A stretch of 64,000 nt of DNA from G965216745 sp965216745 (GCA_965216745.1 OZ244191.1:682001-746000); one strand, 5' to 3'; positions 43,706 through 53,638 are shown, counted from the stretch's first letter. Numbers and translations are program-made. Notes: generated by a model from the sequence alone, not told the origin.

Positions 43706-45658
43706 TCAAAAAAATATAATATATGTCAGTATTCCGACAATGCAATAAAAAGCCCAAAGAAGATAAGAATTTATGAATCCTAAATGTGATTTAGAAATCC
43801 TATTAGATGCGAACAAACTAATATCAACAGCTCCCTGAGGCAAAAATCTATCGATGACTTTTGCATCAAAAAATTTTGAAAGAAACGAACATACAAAATG
43901 AAATGGAACTAATATAAGATATTTGTATATACTATCAAAGTATAGAGCATTAGCTATCAAATTAGATGTAGAAGGTAAATATCTGAACAATAAATATAGG
44001 AATGCAACAACAGTTAAAGCAAATGGATGTATCATGAAAGAAAGTGCAGAGGATATAATTGCAACTTTACAAAACCTGGATAAATCTATTTTCTTGCCAA
44101 AGAATAAATTCTTGCATATTAAACATGTGGTTATAGTAAACACAGAACATATTAATGGTAGAAATTTTATTAAATATGTTACATGATAATGCTTTACACC
44201 TATTGAATCACCCCAGAAAACACTTGATCTAAACAACTGGCTCAAAACCATAAAATCATCTAAGAAGAAATATTTACCTATATACCCAGCAAAGATTGAA
44301 AGAATAGATAAGATTATAACAGCATAATTCATGTAAATGTTTGGTTTTTTTATTTCTATTTCATGTGTATCATTTTTAGGGCTATGAAATGTGATTATGA
44401 TTAGTCTCAAAGAATACAAAGAAGTCATTACTACAACTAAAAGTGATGAAATATAAGCGAACAAGTTGTCGCTGAAATATACAGACTCTATTATGAGATC
44501 TTTTGAGAAAAATCCTGAAAATGGGAATATACCGGTAATTGACAAAGAGCCAATCCATAAGCAGTAATAAGACAAAGGATTTTGAAATCTAAGCTTGTTG
44601 AAATGCAATCCTATTTTGAATATATCTTGTTGGTTTTTTGCCGAATATATTATTATTCCAGCACATAAAAATAACAAAGATTTAAAGAAAGCGTGAGTGA
44701 ACAAATGAAACATTGCAGCAGAAAAGTCTAATGAGCCACAAGCCATGAACATATATCCTAACTGACTGCATGTTGAATAAGCGATTATTTTTTTTATATC
44801 GTTTTGAAAAAAAGCAACTCCAGCACCAAATATTGCGGTACATGAACCAGTGATTAATATTATTTGGCTAGTTATAGGAGCTACTTCAAACAAAAAGCTG
44901 CATCTGCATATTAAAAACACTCCTGCTGTTACCATTGTGGCTGCGTGTATTAATGCTGATACTGGAGTTGGCCCTTCCATAGCGTCTGGCAACCAAACAT
45001 GTAAACCTAATTGAGCCGACTTACCCATGCATCCTATAAACAACAAAATACAAGCTATTTCAATCCAAGGCTCGTCTCCTATTATAGATGTACTTATTGA
45101 TTCGAATTCAACTGATCCGCATCCGTTGTAAATAACTAATATACCTAAAACGAAAGCAATGTCTGCTGCTCTATTTACAATAAATGCTTTTATTGATGCT
45201 GTTTTTGCTGCACTTTTTTTGAACCAAAAACCAATTAATAGGTATGAGCATACACCAACCCCCTCCCATCCAAAAAATAATTGCATAAGGTTATTGCTAC
45301 AAACCAGCATCAACATACAAAAGGTAAAAAGTGAGAGATAAGCAAAAAACCTATTGTTAGATCCCATATACCCAATAGAATACCAATGTACGCAAGATGA
45401 AACAGAAGTGATAACAGCAAACATTAAAAGTGTGAGTCTATCGCAATATATCGACCAATTTGCTTTTAAATTACCAAAATCAAACCAAGTTAGTATATCC
45501 ATTTGAAATGGATTATTGCTGTATTGTAGGAGTATTGACCAAGATAATAGTGACGAACATGATATTATCAAAGTAGAGATAAGATTAGAAATTTTTAATT
45601 TTGACAAAGAAGCCAACAAGCTTAACAATGGCAAAAATACAACCAATGCTGGATACAT
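43706..45658 (-). CDS. nuoL: NADH-quinone oxidoreductase subunit L
   Basis: 650-residue, ~15-segment membrane subunit of respiratory complex I, one of the antiporter-like proton channels. FFGWEGVGVCSYLLIGFW (~128-145), GKSAQLGLHVWLPDAMEGPTPVSALIHAATMVTAGVFL (~212-249, with the conserved Lys and His) and AFFKSLLFLCAGIII (~325) are diagnostic. A close relative would be MrpA/MnhA, but size and motifs favour NuoL. The rest of the nuo operon is not beside it; it heads an operon with three unrelated genes. A divergent mnhG lies upstream. Confidence 0.9.
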   Translation of the reverse strand: MYPALVVFLPLLSLLASLSKLKISNLISTLIISCSSLLSWSILLQYSNNPFQMDILTWFDFGNLKANWSIYCDRLTLLMFAVITSVSSCVHWYSIGYMGSNNRFFAYLSLFTFCMLMLVCSNNLMQLFFGWEGVGVCSYLLIGFWFKKSAAKTASIKAFIVNRAADIAFVLGILVIYNGCGSVEFESISTSIIGDEPWIEIACILLFIGCMGKSAQLGLHVWLPDAMEGPTPVSALIHAATMVTAGVFLICRCSFLFEVAPITSQIILITGSCTAIFGAGVAFFQNDIKKIIAYSTCSQLGYMFMACGSLDFSAAMFHLFTHAFFKSLLFLCAGIIIYSAKNQQDIFKIGLHFNKLRFQNPLSYYCLWIGSLSITGIFPFSGFFSKDLIIESVYFSDNLFAYISSLLVVVMTSLYSLRLIIITFHSPKNDTHEIEIKKPNIYMNYAVIILSILSIFAGYIGKYFFLDDFMVLSQLFRSSVFWGDSIGVKHYHVTYLIKFLPLICSVFTITTCLICKNLFFGKKIDLSRFCKVAIISSALSFMIHPFALTVVAFLYLLFRYLPSTSNLIANALYFDSIYKYLILVPFHFVCSFLSKFFDAKVIDRFLPQGAVDISLFASNRISKSHLGFINSYLLWAFYCIVGILTYIIFF

Positions 45659-45848
45659 AATGTCTTATATTTTATCATACAAATTTACACATGTATATAC
45701 TCCACATAATTTGTTTCTATGTGTGTTTGAAAGCTCTTATTTATAATATTTTCATAAACGTGACTCTGATCCAGTGATTGCAAATTCTTATTGACATTAT
45801 TTTGTATTTAATTCATGGTAAGAGGATGTGTTTTTGTAGAGTTTCTCT

Positions 45849-46163
45849 ATGTTTGGTATATCTGAATTTGTTTTATTCATTTCAGTGATTGTTATATTAA
45901 CTGGTGTGTTGGGTGTATTAAGATTTAATGATTTTTTTTCTAGGCTTCATCCATCCGGTATGATTGATTCTTTGGGTATACATATATTGATTATTGGTTT
46001 TTGCTTTCATATTTTCCCAGATTTTTTAACAATATTCAAATGCATTTTACTAATGAGTTTGATATTCACTACTAGTCCTCTTTCTTGTTATTTGCTTTCT
46101 AGAACTTTTTTTGAAGATTCCATGGCGAATTTAAAGTATATAAGTGAAGATAAGAATAAATAA
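45849..46163 (+). CDS. mnhG: Monovalent cation/H+ antiporter subunit G-like protein
   Basis: 104 residues, three membrane segments. GVLGVLRFNDFFSRLHPSGMIDSLGIHILIIG (~20-51) is the MnhG/MrpG signature. In the complete Mrp antiporter seven subunits cooperate; only G is seen here, divergent from nuoL, whose product is evolutionarily related to MrpA/D. Whether it works with Mrp subunits elsewhere or alone cannot be told from this window. ATG 45849 is 190 bases from the nuoL start. It converges with radC. Confidence 0.8.
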   Translation: MFGISEFVLFISVIVILTGVLGVLRFNDFFSRLHPSGMIDSLGIHILIIGFCFHIFPDFLTIFKCILLMSLIFTTSPLSCYLLSRTFFEDSMANLKYISEDKNK

Positions 46164-46172
46164 TTTATTATA

Positions 46173-46880
46173 TCAAAGTAGCCCATTAGATTTGAAGCTA
46201 TATGACTTATTATTAGAAACTATCACATGATCAATCAAGTTGAGTCCCATGAATTCGCATCCTTGTTGTAGTTTCATTGTGAGGCTTTGATCCGCAGAGG
46301 AAGGCTTTGGATCTCCGCTAGGATGGTTGTGTGTTATAATTATTGAAGATGCGTCCAATATCAATGCTTCTCTTAATATTTCTCTTATGTATAGTGGTGT
46401 TTGATCTATAGTTCCTGTCTCTTGTATTGTTTCGTTTATTACCATATTTTTTTTATTTAAATATATACTCATTGATTTTTCTGTACGACTGCTCCCTATA
46501 CGTATAGATATATACTCTATTAGTTTTTTCCAATTATTGATTACTGGATTTTCTAATATTTCTTCTTGTAATATAAATTCAAATAAATGTTTTATGCATT
46601 TTATTAAAGTAGCGGATGCTTCCCCTACTCCTGGTATAATTTTAAGCTCTGACATTGAAGCATTGAATATATGTCTTAAGCTTCCATATTTTTGTAAAAT
46701 TGATTTTGCTATTGATTTTGTGTCTTTACGTGTATTTGTATAAAAAAGCAATATTTCCAAAATTTCATGTTTGTGTAAATATGAATTAGTTTTTGATGAT
46801 AATAGTTTTTCTCTTAACCTTTTTCTATGACCTATATTTTCATTATAAATTTGTTTTTGATTTGTTGCTATATTTCCCAC
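46173..46880 (-). CDS. radC: RadC/YicR family JAB-domain protein
   Basis: 235 residues. An N-terminal helix-hairpin-helix region (KIIPGVGEASATLI, ~82) precedes a JAB/MPN domain with the metal motif ITHNHPSGDPKPSSADQSLT (~180-199; His-His-Asp). RadC proteins are widespread, and the former DNA-repair role is no longer accepted; the activity is unknown. The GTG start overlaps the last base of the glpX stop, so it is translationally coupled. Confidence 0.9.
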   Translation of the reverse strand: MGNIATNQKQIYNENIGHRKRLREKLLSSKTNSYLHKHEILEILLFYTNTRKDTKSIAKSILQKYGSLRHIFNASMSELKIIPGVGEASATLIKCIKHLFEFILQEEILENPVINNWKKLIEYISIRIGSSRTEKSMSIYLNKKNMVINETIQETGTIDQTPLYIREILREALILDASSIIITHNHPSGDPKPSSADQSLTMKLQQGCEFMGLNLIDHVIVSNNKSYSFKSNGLL

Positions 46881-47845
46881 TATCGATTCCTGTTAATATG
46901 TTGGGAATTTATTTTTTGTATAAGGTTGTTAGTAATGACAATTGAATGAGTTAAAAGCTTGTTTTTGGTTTTTTTTATACCTTGAGTTAGAAGCCCATCT
47001 GTTACACCTGTTGCAACAAACACAGCGTCAAATTTCACCATTTCTTTTATGGTATATACTTTTTCAAAGTCATATATGCCAAAAGATTGAGCTCTATTTT
47101 TTTCTTCTTTGTTTTTGAAAACTAATTTAGATTGCATGCTCCCCCCTATGGACTTCAAGGCACATGCAGCTAAAACTCCCTCTGGAGCACCTCCTGTCCC
47201 AATGTATAAATCTATTTCTTCGCATAAAGAAGTGGATATAGCAGCATTTATGTCTCCGTCTTGTATTAATCTCACTCTAGCTCCGTATTCCCTTATTCTC
47301 GATATAATCTCTAAATGTCTTTCTCTATTCAATACTACTGCGGTAATTTCATTCCGATTACATTTTTTGGCCAATTGAATTTTTTCTAAATTCATTTCGA
47401 TTGAATTGTTGATCGATATTGTGTCTTGTGGTATGCAGGGCGATAAAGCTAGTTTGTTCATATAAATGTCTGGTGCATTCAAAAGTGATCCTTGCCGAGA
47501 AATAGAAATAACAGACATAGCTCCATTCCCACCATTAGCACATAATTTAGTTCCTTCTAATGGATCAACGGCGATATCAAATTCAACATTTTTAGTAGAT
47601 GATTTTCCTAATATTTCCCCTATATGAAGCATAGGAGCTTTGTCTCTTTCCCCCTCTCCTATTGAGACTTGTGCTTTGAAATTTATAGAATTTAATTCAT
47701 CTCTCATTGCTTCAACAGCTGCTTTGTCTGCTTCGTTTTGCAAACCAAGCCCTATATAATCTGCACTTGCTATTGCTGCTTTTTGAGTTGCTAAAACAAG
47801 TTTGTTTATAAAACGGTCAGGTGGATTGTGATTTAGATCATTCAC
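46880..47845 (-). CDS. glpX: Fructose-1,6-bisphosphatase, class II
   Basis: Hydrolyses fructose 1,6-bisphosphate in gluconeogenesis, fitting with ppdK in the same window. 321 residues, usual length. IGLGLQNEADKAAVEAMRDELN (~31-52), GEGERDKAPMLHIGE (~64-78), VDPLEGTKLCANGGNGAMSVI (~93-113), IGTGGAPEGVLAACALKSIGG (~216-236) are class II signatures. Upstream partner of radC. Confidence 0.94.
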   Translation of the reverse strand: MNDLNHNPPDRFINKLVLATQKAAIASADYIGLGLQNEADKAAVEAMRDELNSINFKAQVSIGEGERDKAPMLHIGEILGKSSTKNVEFDIAVDPLEGTKLCANGGNGAMSVISISRQGSLLNAPDIYMNKLALSPCIPQDTISINNSIEMNLEKIQLAKKCNRNEITAVVLNRERHLEIISRIREYGARVRLIQDGDINAAISTSLCEEIDLYIGTGGAPEGVLAACALKSIGGSMQSKLVFKNKEEKNRAQSFGIYDFEKVYTIKEMVKFDAVFVATGVTDGLLTQGIKKTKNKLLTHSIVITNNLIQKINSQHINRNR

Positions 47846-48060
47846 TATATTTTTATTGAGAAGTAATATTATCGGTCATATTATTCTATTACACTCGATA
47901 GAACAACATCATCAACAATTATATTTAAAATAAATTTAATAATTTTCGACTACAGTAAAAAGTTTAATTACTTTTCTCAGTCATATTATTTGTATAAATG
48001 TATCAGATGTATTTCTTGTACAAATTAGAAATATTTATAAATTTATTATCCTAGTTTCGA

Positions 48061-48867
48061 TTAAATTTTTGTTAGAAATTTCTTTATTGATTGTAGATCG
48101 TCCCAAGCAAGCTTTTTTTGTTTTGGCTGTCTTAACAGATAAGAAGGATGAAATGTGGCAATTGTGGTTATACTGTTATCCAGATAGTCATTATTATATT
48201 CAAAAAAATTTCCTCTTATACTAGATATACCTTCTTCTTTTTTTAATAATGCTGAAGCTGCCACACCTCCAGCTAAAACTATTAATTTGGGGGATATAAT
48301 TTGTATGTGTCTCTCTAGAAATGGCATACATGTTTTGATTTCCTGTGGCGTTGGTTTTCTATTTCCTGGAGGTCGCCAAAAAACAATATTTGTAACATAC
48401 ATATTTCTTCTATCAACATTTATTGCAAGAAACATTTTGTCTAGCAATTTTCCACTAGTTCCACAAAACGGAATTCCTTTCTGATCTTCTTGTGCTCCAG
48501 GCGCTTCTCCAATCACCATTAAATTTGATTTTGGGTTGCCATCTGAAAAAACTGTATTGTTTGCATTTTTTTTTAATCCACATCCATTAAATAGTTCTAC
48601 GGATTTTTTCAGTTCATCTAATGAGAAAACTGAGTCTGCTATTTTTCTTGAGTCTGAGAAACAATCAACTAGTTTTTCATTATCCAATAAATCCACATAT
48701 TCTGTTTTGGGTGATTTTCTCAAGTCTTGATTAATTGTATTTTGTTCTTCAATTTCTTGAAATGATTGATTTTTATCTGATTTATTGCTCATAGCAAACC
48801 TTATACCATTTTCCAAGTAAAATTGTAAAATTGAATTTTTATCCTCAAGGTTGAATTTATTTTTCAT
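48061..48867 (-). CDS. Uracil-DNA glycosylase family protein
   Basis: 268 residues, resembling the thermophilic family 4 UDG group. NLMVIGEAPGAQEDQKGIPFCGTSGKLLDKML-like motif 1 (~115-145, GEAPG), VTNIVFWRPPGNRKPTPQEI (~158-177) and the C-terminal FHPSYLLRQP (~239-248) are diagnostic. Of the four Cys that bind [4Fe-4S] in thermophilic enzymes, only those at GCGL and CMPF are obvious; the KCRPPGN Cys is replaced by Trp/Phe (FWRPPGN). Iron-sulfur binding is therefore doubtful. It overlaps secF by 11 bases. Confidence 0.85.
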   Translation of the reverse strand: MKNKFNLEDKNSILQFYLENGIRFAMSNKSDKNQSFQEIEEQNTINQDLRKSPKTEYVDLLDNEKLVDCFSDSRKIADSVFSLDELKKSVELFNGCGLKKNANNTVFSDGNPKSNLMVIGEAPGAQEDQKGIPFCGTSGKLLDKMFLAINVDRRNMYVTNIVFWRPPGNRKPTPQEIKTCMPFLERHIQIISPKLIVLAGGVAASALLKKEEGISSIRGNFFEYNNDYLDNSITTIATFHPSYLLRQPKQKKLAWDDLQSIKKFLTKI

Positions 48868-49678
48868 TTGTTAATAATAAAGAAGCTATAAATATAGAAG
48901 AATAAGTACCAATTAAAACCCCAAAAAAAACTACTATACTGAATTCTCTAACTGTTCCTCTGTCAAAAATTATTAATGGAAGAATTGCAAGTAGAGTTGT
49001 AGCTGAGGTTATAACTGTTCTTGAAAGTGTGCTGTTTATGCTTAAGTTGACAATCTGATCTATAGTTTCATTGCTTCTTGAACGTAATTTTTCTCTTATT
49101 CTATCAAATATGACTACAGAATCATTGATTGAATACCCAACAATGGTCAGTAATGCTACTATTATAGTAGTATTGATTTCAATATGTGTAACAGAAATGA
49201 ATCCAAATGTAATGACTATGTCATGTACTAATGCAATTATACCGGTGATTCCAAATTTAAAATTAAATCTAAATAATAAATATGTAAAAACACTCAGCAA
49301 ACCACAGCACACAGCAATAAAGCTATTTATTATCAATTTTGATGTCATTTGTGGTCCAATTGATTCTATTTTTATGTATTGAGAATCTGGATAAGTAAGA
49401 GCCCTCTTTATTAAATCTACATTGTTTTCGTTAGTCTTTATTAATATATTACCATCAACATTCTGAACCATAAGATTATTAAGATTTTTGCTTTTTAGGA
49501 TTTGGTTAATTTTTGTTGCGTCAATGTCTTTTTGGGCATGTAATTCCATTATAGTACCTCCAGTGAAATCTATTCCAAACCTAACGCCTCCTACGAAAAC
49601 AATTAGTAATGTAATTATTGCAGCTATACCACTTAATATAAACGAGAATTTTTTGTATTTTATAAAGTTAATTTTCAC
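48857..49678 (-). CDS. secF: Protein translocase subunit SecF
   Basis: 273 residues with six membrane segments. SecF works with SecD to use proton-motive force in late steps of Sec export. FGIDFTGGTIMEL (~33-45) is the conserved first periplasmic motif; GYSINDSVVIFDRIREKLR (~180-198) and the end of the protein match the family. SecD is not adjacent. A few bases overlap with the udg gene downstream. Confidence 0.93.
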   Translation of the reverse strand: MKINFIKYKKFSFILSGIAAIITLLIVFVGGVRFGIDFTGGTIMELHAQKDIDATKINQILKSKNLNNLMVQNVDGNILIKTNENNVDLIKRALTYPDSQYIKIESIGPQMTSKLIINSFIAVCCGLLSVFTYLLFRFNFKFGITGIIALVHDIVITFGFISVTHIEINTTIIVALLTIVGYSINDSVVIFDRIREKLRSRSNETIDQIVNLSINSTLSRTVITSATTLLAILPLIIFDRGTVREFSIVVFFGVLIGTYSSIFIASLLLTNEK

Positions 49679-49833
49679 AGTGTGCTTTGTTTTAATTTAT
49701 TCTAAATATAACAAAAAAGCTGAAAATGACAAATTACATAAAAAATTCTCTCTGAGAAAACAATCGAAAAAACAAAAATCCTATCACATATACAAGAAAT
49801 TAATATTTTACTTTGATTCCCCTTTACTTTTCT

Positions 49834-50553
49834 TCATCTCACATTAGTAAATATACTTTGCACATCATCACAATCTTCGAAGCATGTCATCATTTTATTA
49901 AAAGACTCTAATTTATCTTTAGGTATCGAAATCAAATTTTTTGGCTTCCATATTATTCTAAAAGAATCTGGTTCTCCAATGTTATATTTAATATTATTGT
50001 AGCAAGATTTGAAATCTTGTGTCTCACAATATATTATATAATGATCTTCTTCATCATTCGAATAAACATCTTGTGCTCCAGACTCTATTGCTAAATCAAG
50101 CAAACGATTAAAATCCATGGTTTTTGACACATAGATTGAGGTTAGTTTAGAGAAAAGAAATGATAATTTTCCAGATTCTCCTAGTGATCCTCCAAATTTT
50201 AAAAAGATTGATCTTAATTCAGAAGCTGTTCTATTTTTATTATCTGTCAGAACTTCTAATATTATTGCAGAACCTTGAGGTCCATAGCCTTCGTATCTAA
50301 TTTCATTGTATTGTTCGTTTTTATCTTTACCGATAGCACTTTTGATAGCTGCATCAATTCTATCTTTTGGGAATCCTATCTTTTTTGCACAATAGATGGC
50401 AGATCTAAGCCTAGGGTTTATTTCTGGATCTGGAGACCCAATCATTGCTGCTACAATGATCTCTCTTCTTGTTTTAGTAAATTTCTTTGATTTTTTAGCG
50501 TCTTGAGCCGCTTTTCTATGCTTTATATTAGCAAACTGAGAATGCCCTGCCAT
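49834..50553 (-). CDS. yebC: YebC/PmpR family protein
   Basis: 239 residues starting MAGHSQFANIKHRKAAQDAKKSK, the classic YebC/TACO1 N-terminus. KKIGFPKDRIDAAIKSA and YEGYGPQGSAIILEVLTDNKNRTASELRSIF (~82-112) are the family core. Members act as transcription regulators or as ribosome-associated factors that ease translation of proline stretches. The latter is notable given the polyproline tracts at 13.9-15.7 kb, but the link is speculative. Confidence 0.94.
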   Translation of the reverse strand: MAGHSQFANIKHRKAAQDAKKSKKFTKTRREIIVAAMIGSPDPEINPRLRSAIYCAKKIGFPKDRIDAAIKSAIGKDKNEQYNEIRYEGYGPQGSAIILEVLTDNKNRTASELRSIFLKFGGSLGESGKLSFLFSKLTSIYVSKTMDFNRLLDLAIESGAQDVYSNDEEDHYIIYCETQDFKSCYNNIKYNIGEPDSFRIIWKPKNLISIPKDKLESFNKMMTCFEDCDDVQSIFTNVR

Positions 50554-50722
50554 AATTGACCCATACTATACTTATTGAGTTTATTTTGAGTTAATTTTAG
50601 TTTTGTTTGTAATATATATCAAGTCGATAACATTGTTTTTGTTGAATTTTAGAATATGTATATGTGGGAAAACATTGTAAAAGCAATTGTATTTTTTTGC
50701 CTTATGTTTTATATATATAGTT

Positions 50723-51100
50723 ATGTTATCTGAACTGAAATCAAAAATAATTTACACTTCTCAGAGACATGCTTTATTGTCTTCTAATGTTGGGAATATA
50801 AACACTCCTGGTTTCAAATCTAAAGACCTAAAACCTTTCTATCTTTCTCAAGCTTTAAAAAGCCATATTCCCATGTTTGTTACCCATAAAATGCATATAC
50901 CAATATCTGGAAATTCTAAATTTAGATCTTTTGAACCAAAAGATACAGACGTAAAAGTTGATGGAAATAATGTTAGTATCGAATCACAATCTTTTAAAAT
51001 TGGCTCCAACAGCTTTGAACACAAGAAAGCCATTGATATGTATAACAAGTCAGCTTCTTTGATTCGTATGGCGATGCAAAATGAAAAAAAAGGATCTTGA
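50723..51100 (+). CDS. flgB: Flagellar basal-body rod protein FlgB-like
   Basis: 125 residues from ATG 50723 (a TTG at 50687 would add a hydrophobic leader). SQRHALLSSNVGNINTPGFKSKDLKPF (~14-40) is the flagellar rod family signature, closest to FlgB. The C-terminal MYNKSASLIRMAMQNE matches the end of FlgB. FlgB is part of the proximal rod. It normally sits with flgC and fliE; here neither is adjacent, and it overlaps the next gene by 20 bases. Dispersed flagellar genes do occur in some Rickettsiales-like genomes. Confidence 0.82.
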   Translation: MLSELKSKIIYTSQRHALLSSNVGNINTPGFKSKDLKPFYLSQALKSHIPMFVTHKMHIPISGNSKFRSFEPKDTDVKVDGNNVSIESQSFKIGSNSFEHKKAIDMYNKSASLIRMAMQNEKKGS

Positions 51101-51323
51101 CAGAATAATTTATAGAAGCATTTATAGAGGCTGTAAAGAGACAGAAATAATGCTTACATCATTTGTTAGGAATGAAATTTATAATCTCTCTGATGCGGAT
51201 CTTTCTGATTATGAAGCTTTATTAGAGATTGATGATTCTGATCTTTATAGAATGGTTTTAAATCCTGGAGAAAGCTTTCTATTGAAAAAAATCAATTATT
51301 ATTCTAAGTATTATTCTAATTGA
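51081..51323 (+). CDS. sdhE: FAD assembly factor SdhE
   Basis: 80-residue SdhE/Sdh5 family protein, which promotes covalent flavinylation of succinate dehydrogenase SdhA. IIYRSIYRGCKETEIML (~9-25) contains the conserved RG-x-x-E flavinylation motif (RGCKETE), and LSDYEALLEIDDSDLYRMVL (~41-60) is also diagnostic. The start overlaps flgB by 20 bases. Confidence 0.9.
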   Translation: MKKKDLDRIIYRSIYRGCKETEIMLTSFVRNEIYNLSDADLSDYEALLEIDDSDLYRMVLNPGESFLLKKINYYSKYYSN

Positions 51324-51453
51324 AATTTGATTCTTTAGCTTGTTTTTTTTATGGTTTTATGAATTTGTTTGGTCTTTACAACCTTTTTTGTTTCTTTTTT
51401 GTGTTTGTTATATTATACATATAATCCATTATTTCAATATTGCTATATTTTTT

Positions 51454-52266
51454 ATGAAGATAACTTTACTTGGCTGCGGAGCTGCTCGCGGTGTTCCTAT
51501 TATAGGATGTGAATGCTTTGTTTGCTCTTCTGTTGAATCTGATGAAGATAAAAATTTCCGATATAGAACTTCTGCTATAGTAGATCATTCGGGATGTTCA
51601 GTGTTAATAGATAGTGGGCCTGATTTTCGTTATCAATCTTTTTTGGGGCAAATAAAATCCATTGATTCTGTTATATACACTCATGCACATTATGATCACA
51701 TTTCTGGTATTGATGATTTGAGGCCTTTGATTTCTAAGTCAAATTTACCACTACCAGCTTATTGTGAAGTGAATTGCTTTGAATTACTGCAAGATAGATT
51801 TTCATATTTTTCACCAAAAGTTTATAATATAGGTTTAAAGTCTCCTACTGTACATAATCTAGGCATAGATTTTAAGCCTGTAAACTTTAATGAAACTATT
51901 TATATTGAGGGAATGAAGATAAAAACCTTTCCTCAATATCATAATCCAATCATGTCTATGGGATTGATATTTAATGATGTTTTAGCTTACTCTACAGATG
52001 TTAAAAATATAACCTCAGAAAATCTCGACAAATTGAGAGGTATAAAAGTTTGGTTTGTTGAATGTTTGTCTTATGAAGATAGTGATTCTCATTCTTGTTT
52101 CAGGCAAACAATGGAATGGATCAAGTATGTTCAACCTGAACTTGCAGTTTTAATACATATGAACCATACAATAGACTATTATCAAATGTGTGCTGATATA
52201 GAAAAAGAAAATTGTCTTAATGTGAAAATAATACCCGGTTATGACGGATATAGATGTGAGATTTGA
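51454..52266 (+). CDS. MBL-fold hydrolase, PhnP/RNase Z-like
   Basis: 270 residues from ATG 51454; the long open stretch upstream is a hydrophobic artefact of AT-rich leader. TLLGCGAARGVPIIGCECFVC (~3-23) is the PhnP-type start with metal-structural cysteines. YTHAHYDHISGIDDLRPL (~74-91) is the metallo-beta-lactamase HxHxDH motif, and a late VLIHMNHTID gives another His. PhnP is a phosphodiesterase on cyclic ribose phosphates; close relatives in alphaproteobacteria have unknown substrates. The fold is certain; the substrate is not. Confidence 0.88.
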   Translation: MKITLLGCGAARGVPIIGCECFVCSSVESDEDKNFRYRTSAIVDHSGCSVLIDSGPDFRYQSFLGQIKSIDSVIYTHAHYDHISGIDDLRPLISKSNLPLPAYCEVNCFELLQDRFSYFSPKVYNIGLKSPTVHNLGIDFKPVNFNETIYIEGMKIKTFPQYHNPIMSMGLIFNDVLAYSTDVKNITSENLDKLRGIKVWFVECLSYEDSDSHSCFRQTMEWIKYVQPELAVLIHMNHTIDYYQMCADIEKENCLNVKIIPGYDGYRCEI

Positions 52267-52413
52267 CTTGTTAAGTTACATATATTCGCTTGCTTGATAT
52301 ATTCATTAGGTCATACTGTTGCCTGTTTTTACTAAATTTATGCTATTCAAAATTGTTGGATAGTTGTTTTGTGTTTATTAAATTTTGATTATTTAAAACC
52401 ATTATGTTAGAAA

Positions 52414-53580
52414 ATGGTTTTAGATATAATAATGATCCATTATAAAACATTTATAATACTTGTATCTGTTATTTTGGTTTTTGTTTTTAGTTCATACATA
52501 CCATTAAACATCAAGATCCAAATATATACTGTTGGTCAAAACGCAAAAGATTTTATATTATTTGTTATGCCATTTTTTATATCTATGGTGACTTTAAGTG
52601 GGATCTTGAAGATGAGAAAAAATTCTTTCAAATTTCTTCTTCTATTGATTGGTATGATTTGTTTGTCAAATTTTATTGCCACATGGTTGGCCTATTTTAT
52701 AGGCAATAGCGTTAGTGAAGGTGTATCTAGCTTTAAATTTGATTCAACACAATTTTCTCCTGTTTGGAATATAGGATTTATACAACTTTTTTCTCCTCGT
52801 ACAGCTTTGCTGATTGGATTGTTTTTTGGTATCTTTTTTATATTATTTTTTGAATCCAAGTGTGAAAAACTAATATCTTATATTGAAAAAATATCTTCAT
52901 TTTTGCTTACAAAGCTTATTGGACCCCTAGTTCCTATTTTTGTTATTAGTTTGATTATTATAATGGCTCATCAATCTATTTTGCTAGATATGTTCATTCA
53001 ATGTTCAAATATTTTGCTTTGGTATGGAATTGCTTCTATTTTATATTTGTTATTTTTATATTTGTTTGTGGCTCGTGCCAAGTTTTCTGCTATTATTAAT
53101 ATGCTTCCTGCAGGTTTTACGGCATTAATATCAATGTCTAGCGTAATAGCATTACCTATGATAATTGATGCTTCGAAAAAAAACATAGAAAAAGATTCTT
53201 TTGAATATTCCAAAAGCGCCGTGCCTTCGTTAATAAACTTCCATCTTCTTGGTGATTGTTTTATGATACCTTTAATTTCCTTTGCTATTATGTTGGGGTT
53301 TGATGTTTCATTTCCAAGTCCTTTTGTATATTTTATATTTTCGCTTCAGTTTGTGATATCAAAGTTTTCAGTTTTAGCTATACCATCTGGAGGTATTATA
53401 GTTATGATTCCTATACTTGCTTCATATTTAATGTTTGACGATTCTATGATTTCAATCATTACGTTAATGTATGCTTTACTAGATCCTATGATCACTCTTG
53501 TCAATGTTTTGGCAAATGGTGCATTTATAATATTTTTTTCAAAGGCGAATTACAAGATGATGTCAAGGAATTCTAAATGA
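52414..53580 (+). CDS. SLC1/DAACS family transporter, atypical
   Basis: 388 residues, eight to ten hydrophobic segments. TALISMSSVIALPMIIDASKKN (~234-255) resembles the hairpin 1 region of dicarboxylate/amino acid:cation symporters (GltP/DctA). The TM7 motif normally NMDGT reads FHLLGD, and TM8 (LLDPMITLVNVLANGA) keeps D and NV but lacks the Arg that binds the side-chain carboxylate. Substrate specificity must therefore differ from glutamate/aspartate. Two possible ATG starts (52414, 52432). Confidence 0.7.
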   Translation: MVLDIIMIHYKTFIILVSVILVFVFSSYIPLNIKIQIYTVGQNAKDFILFVMPFFISMVTLSGILKMRKNSFKFLLLLIGMICLSNFIATWLAYFIGNSVSEGVSSFKFDSTQFSPVWNIGFIQLFSPRTALLIGLFFGIFFILFFESKCEKLISYIEKISSFLLTKLIGPLVPIFVISLIIIMAHQSILLDMFIQCSNILLWYGIASILYLLFLYLFVARAKFSAIINMLPAGFTALISMSSVIALPMIIDASKKNIEKDSFEYSKSAVPSLINFHLLGDCFMIPLISFAIMLGFDVSFPSPFVYFIFSLQFVISKFSVLAIPSGGIIVMIPILASYLMFDDSMISIITLMYALLDPMITLVNVLANGAFIIFFSKANYKMMSRNSK

Positions 53581-53638
53581 ATTTTTTAGCTTATTAATTA
53601 CATTTGTTAATCTTGTTGTAAAATTCATTTCAATCATG

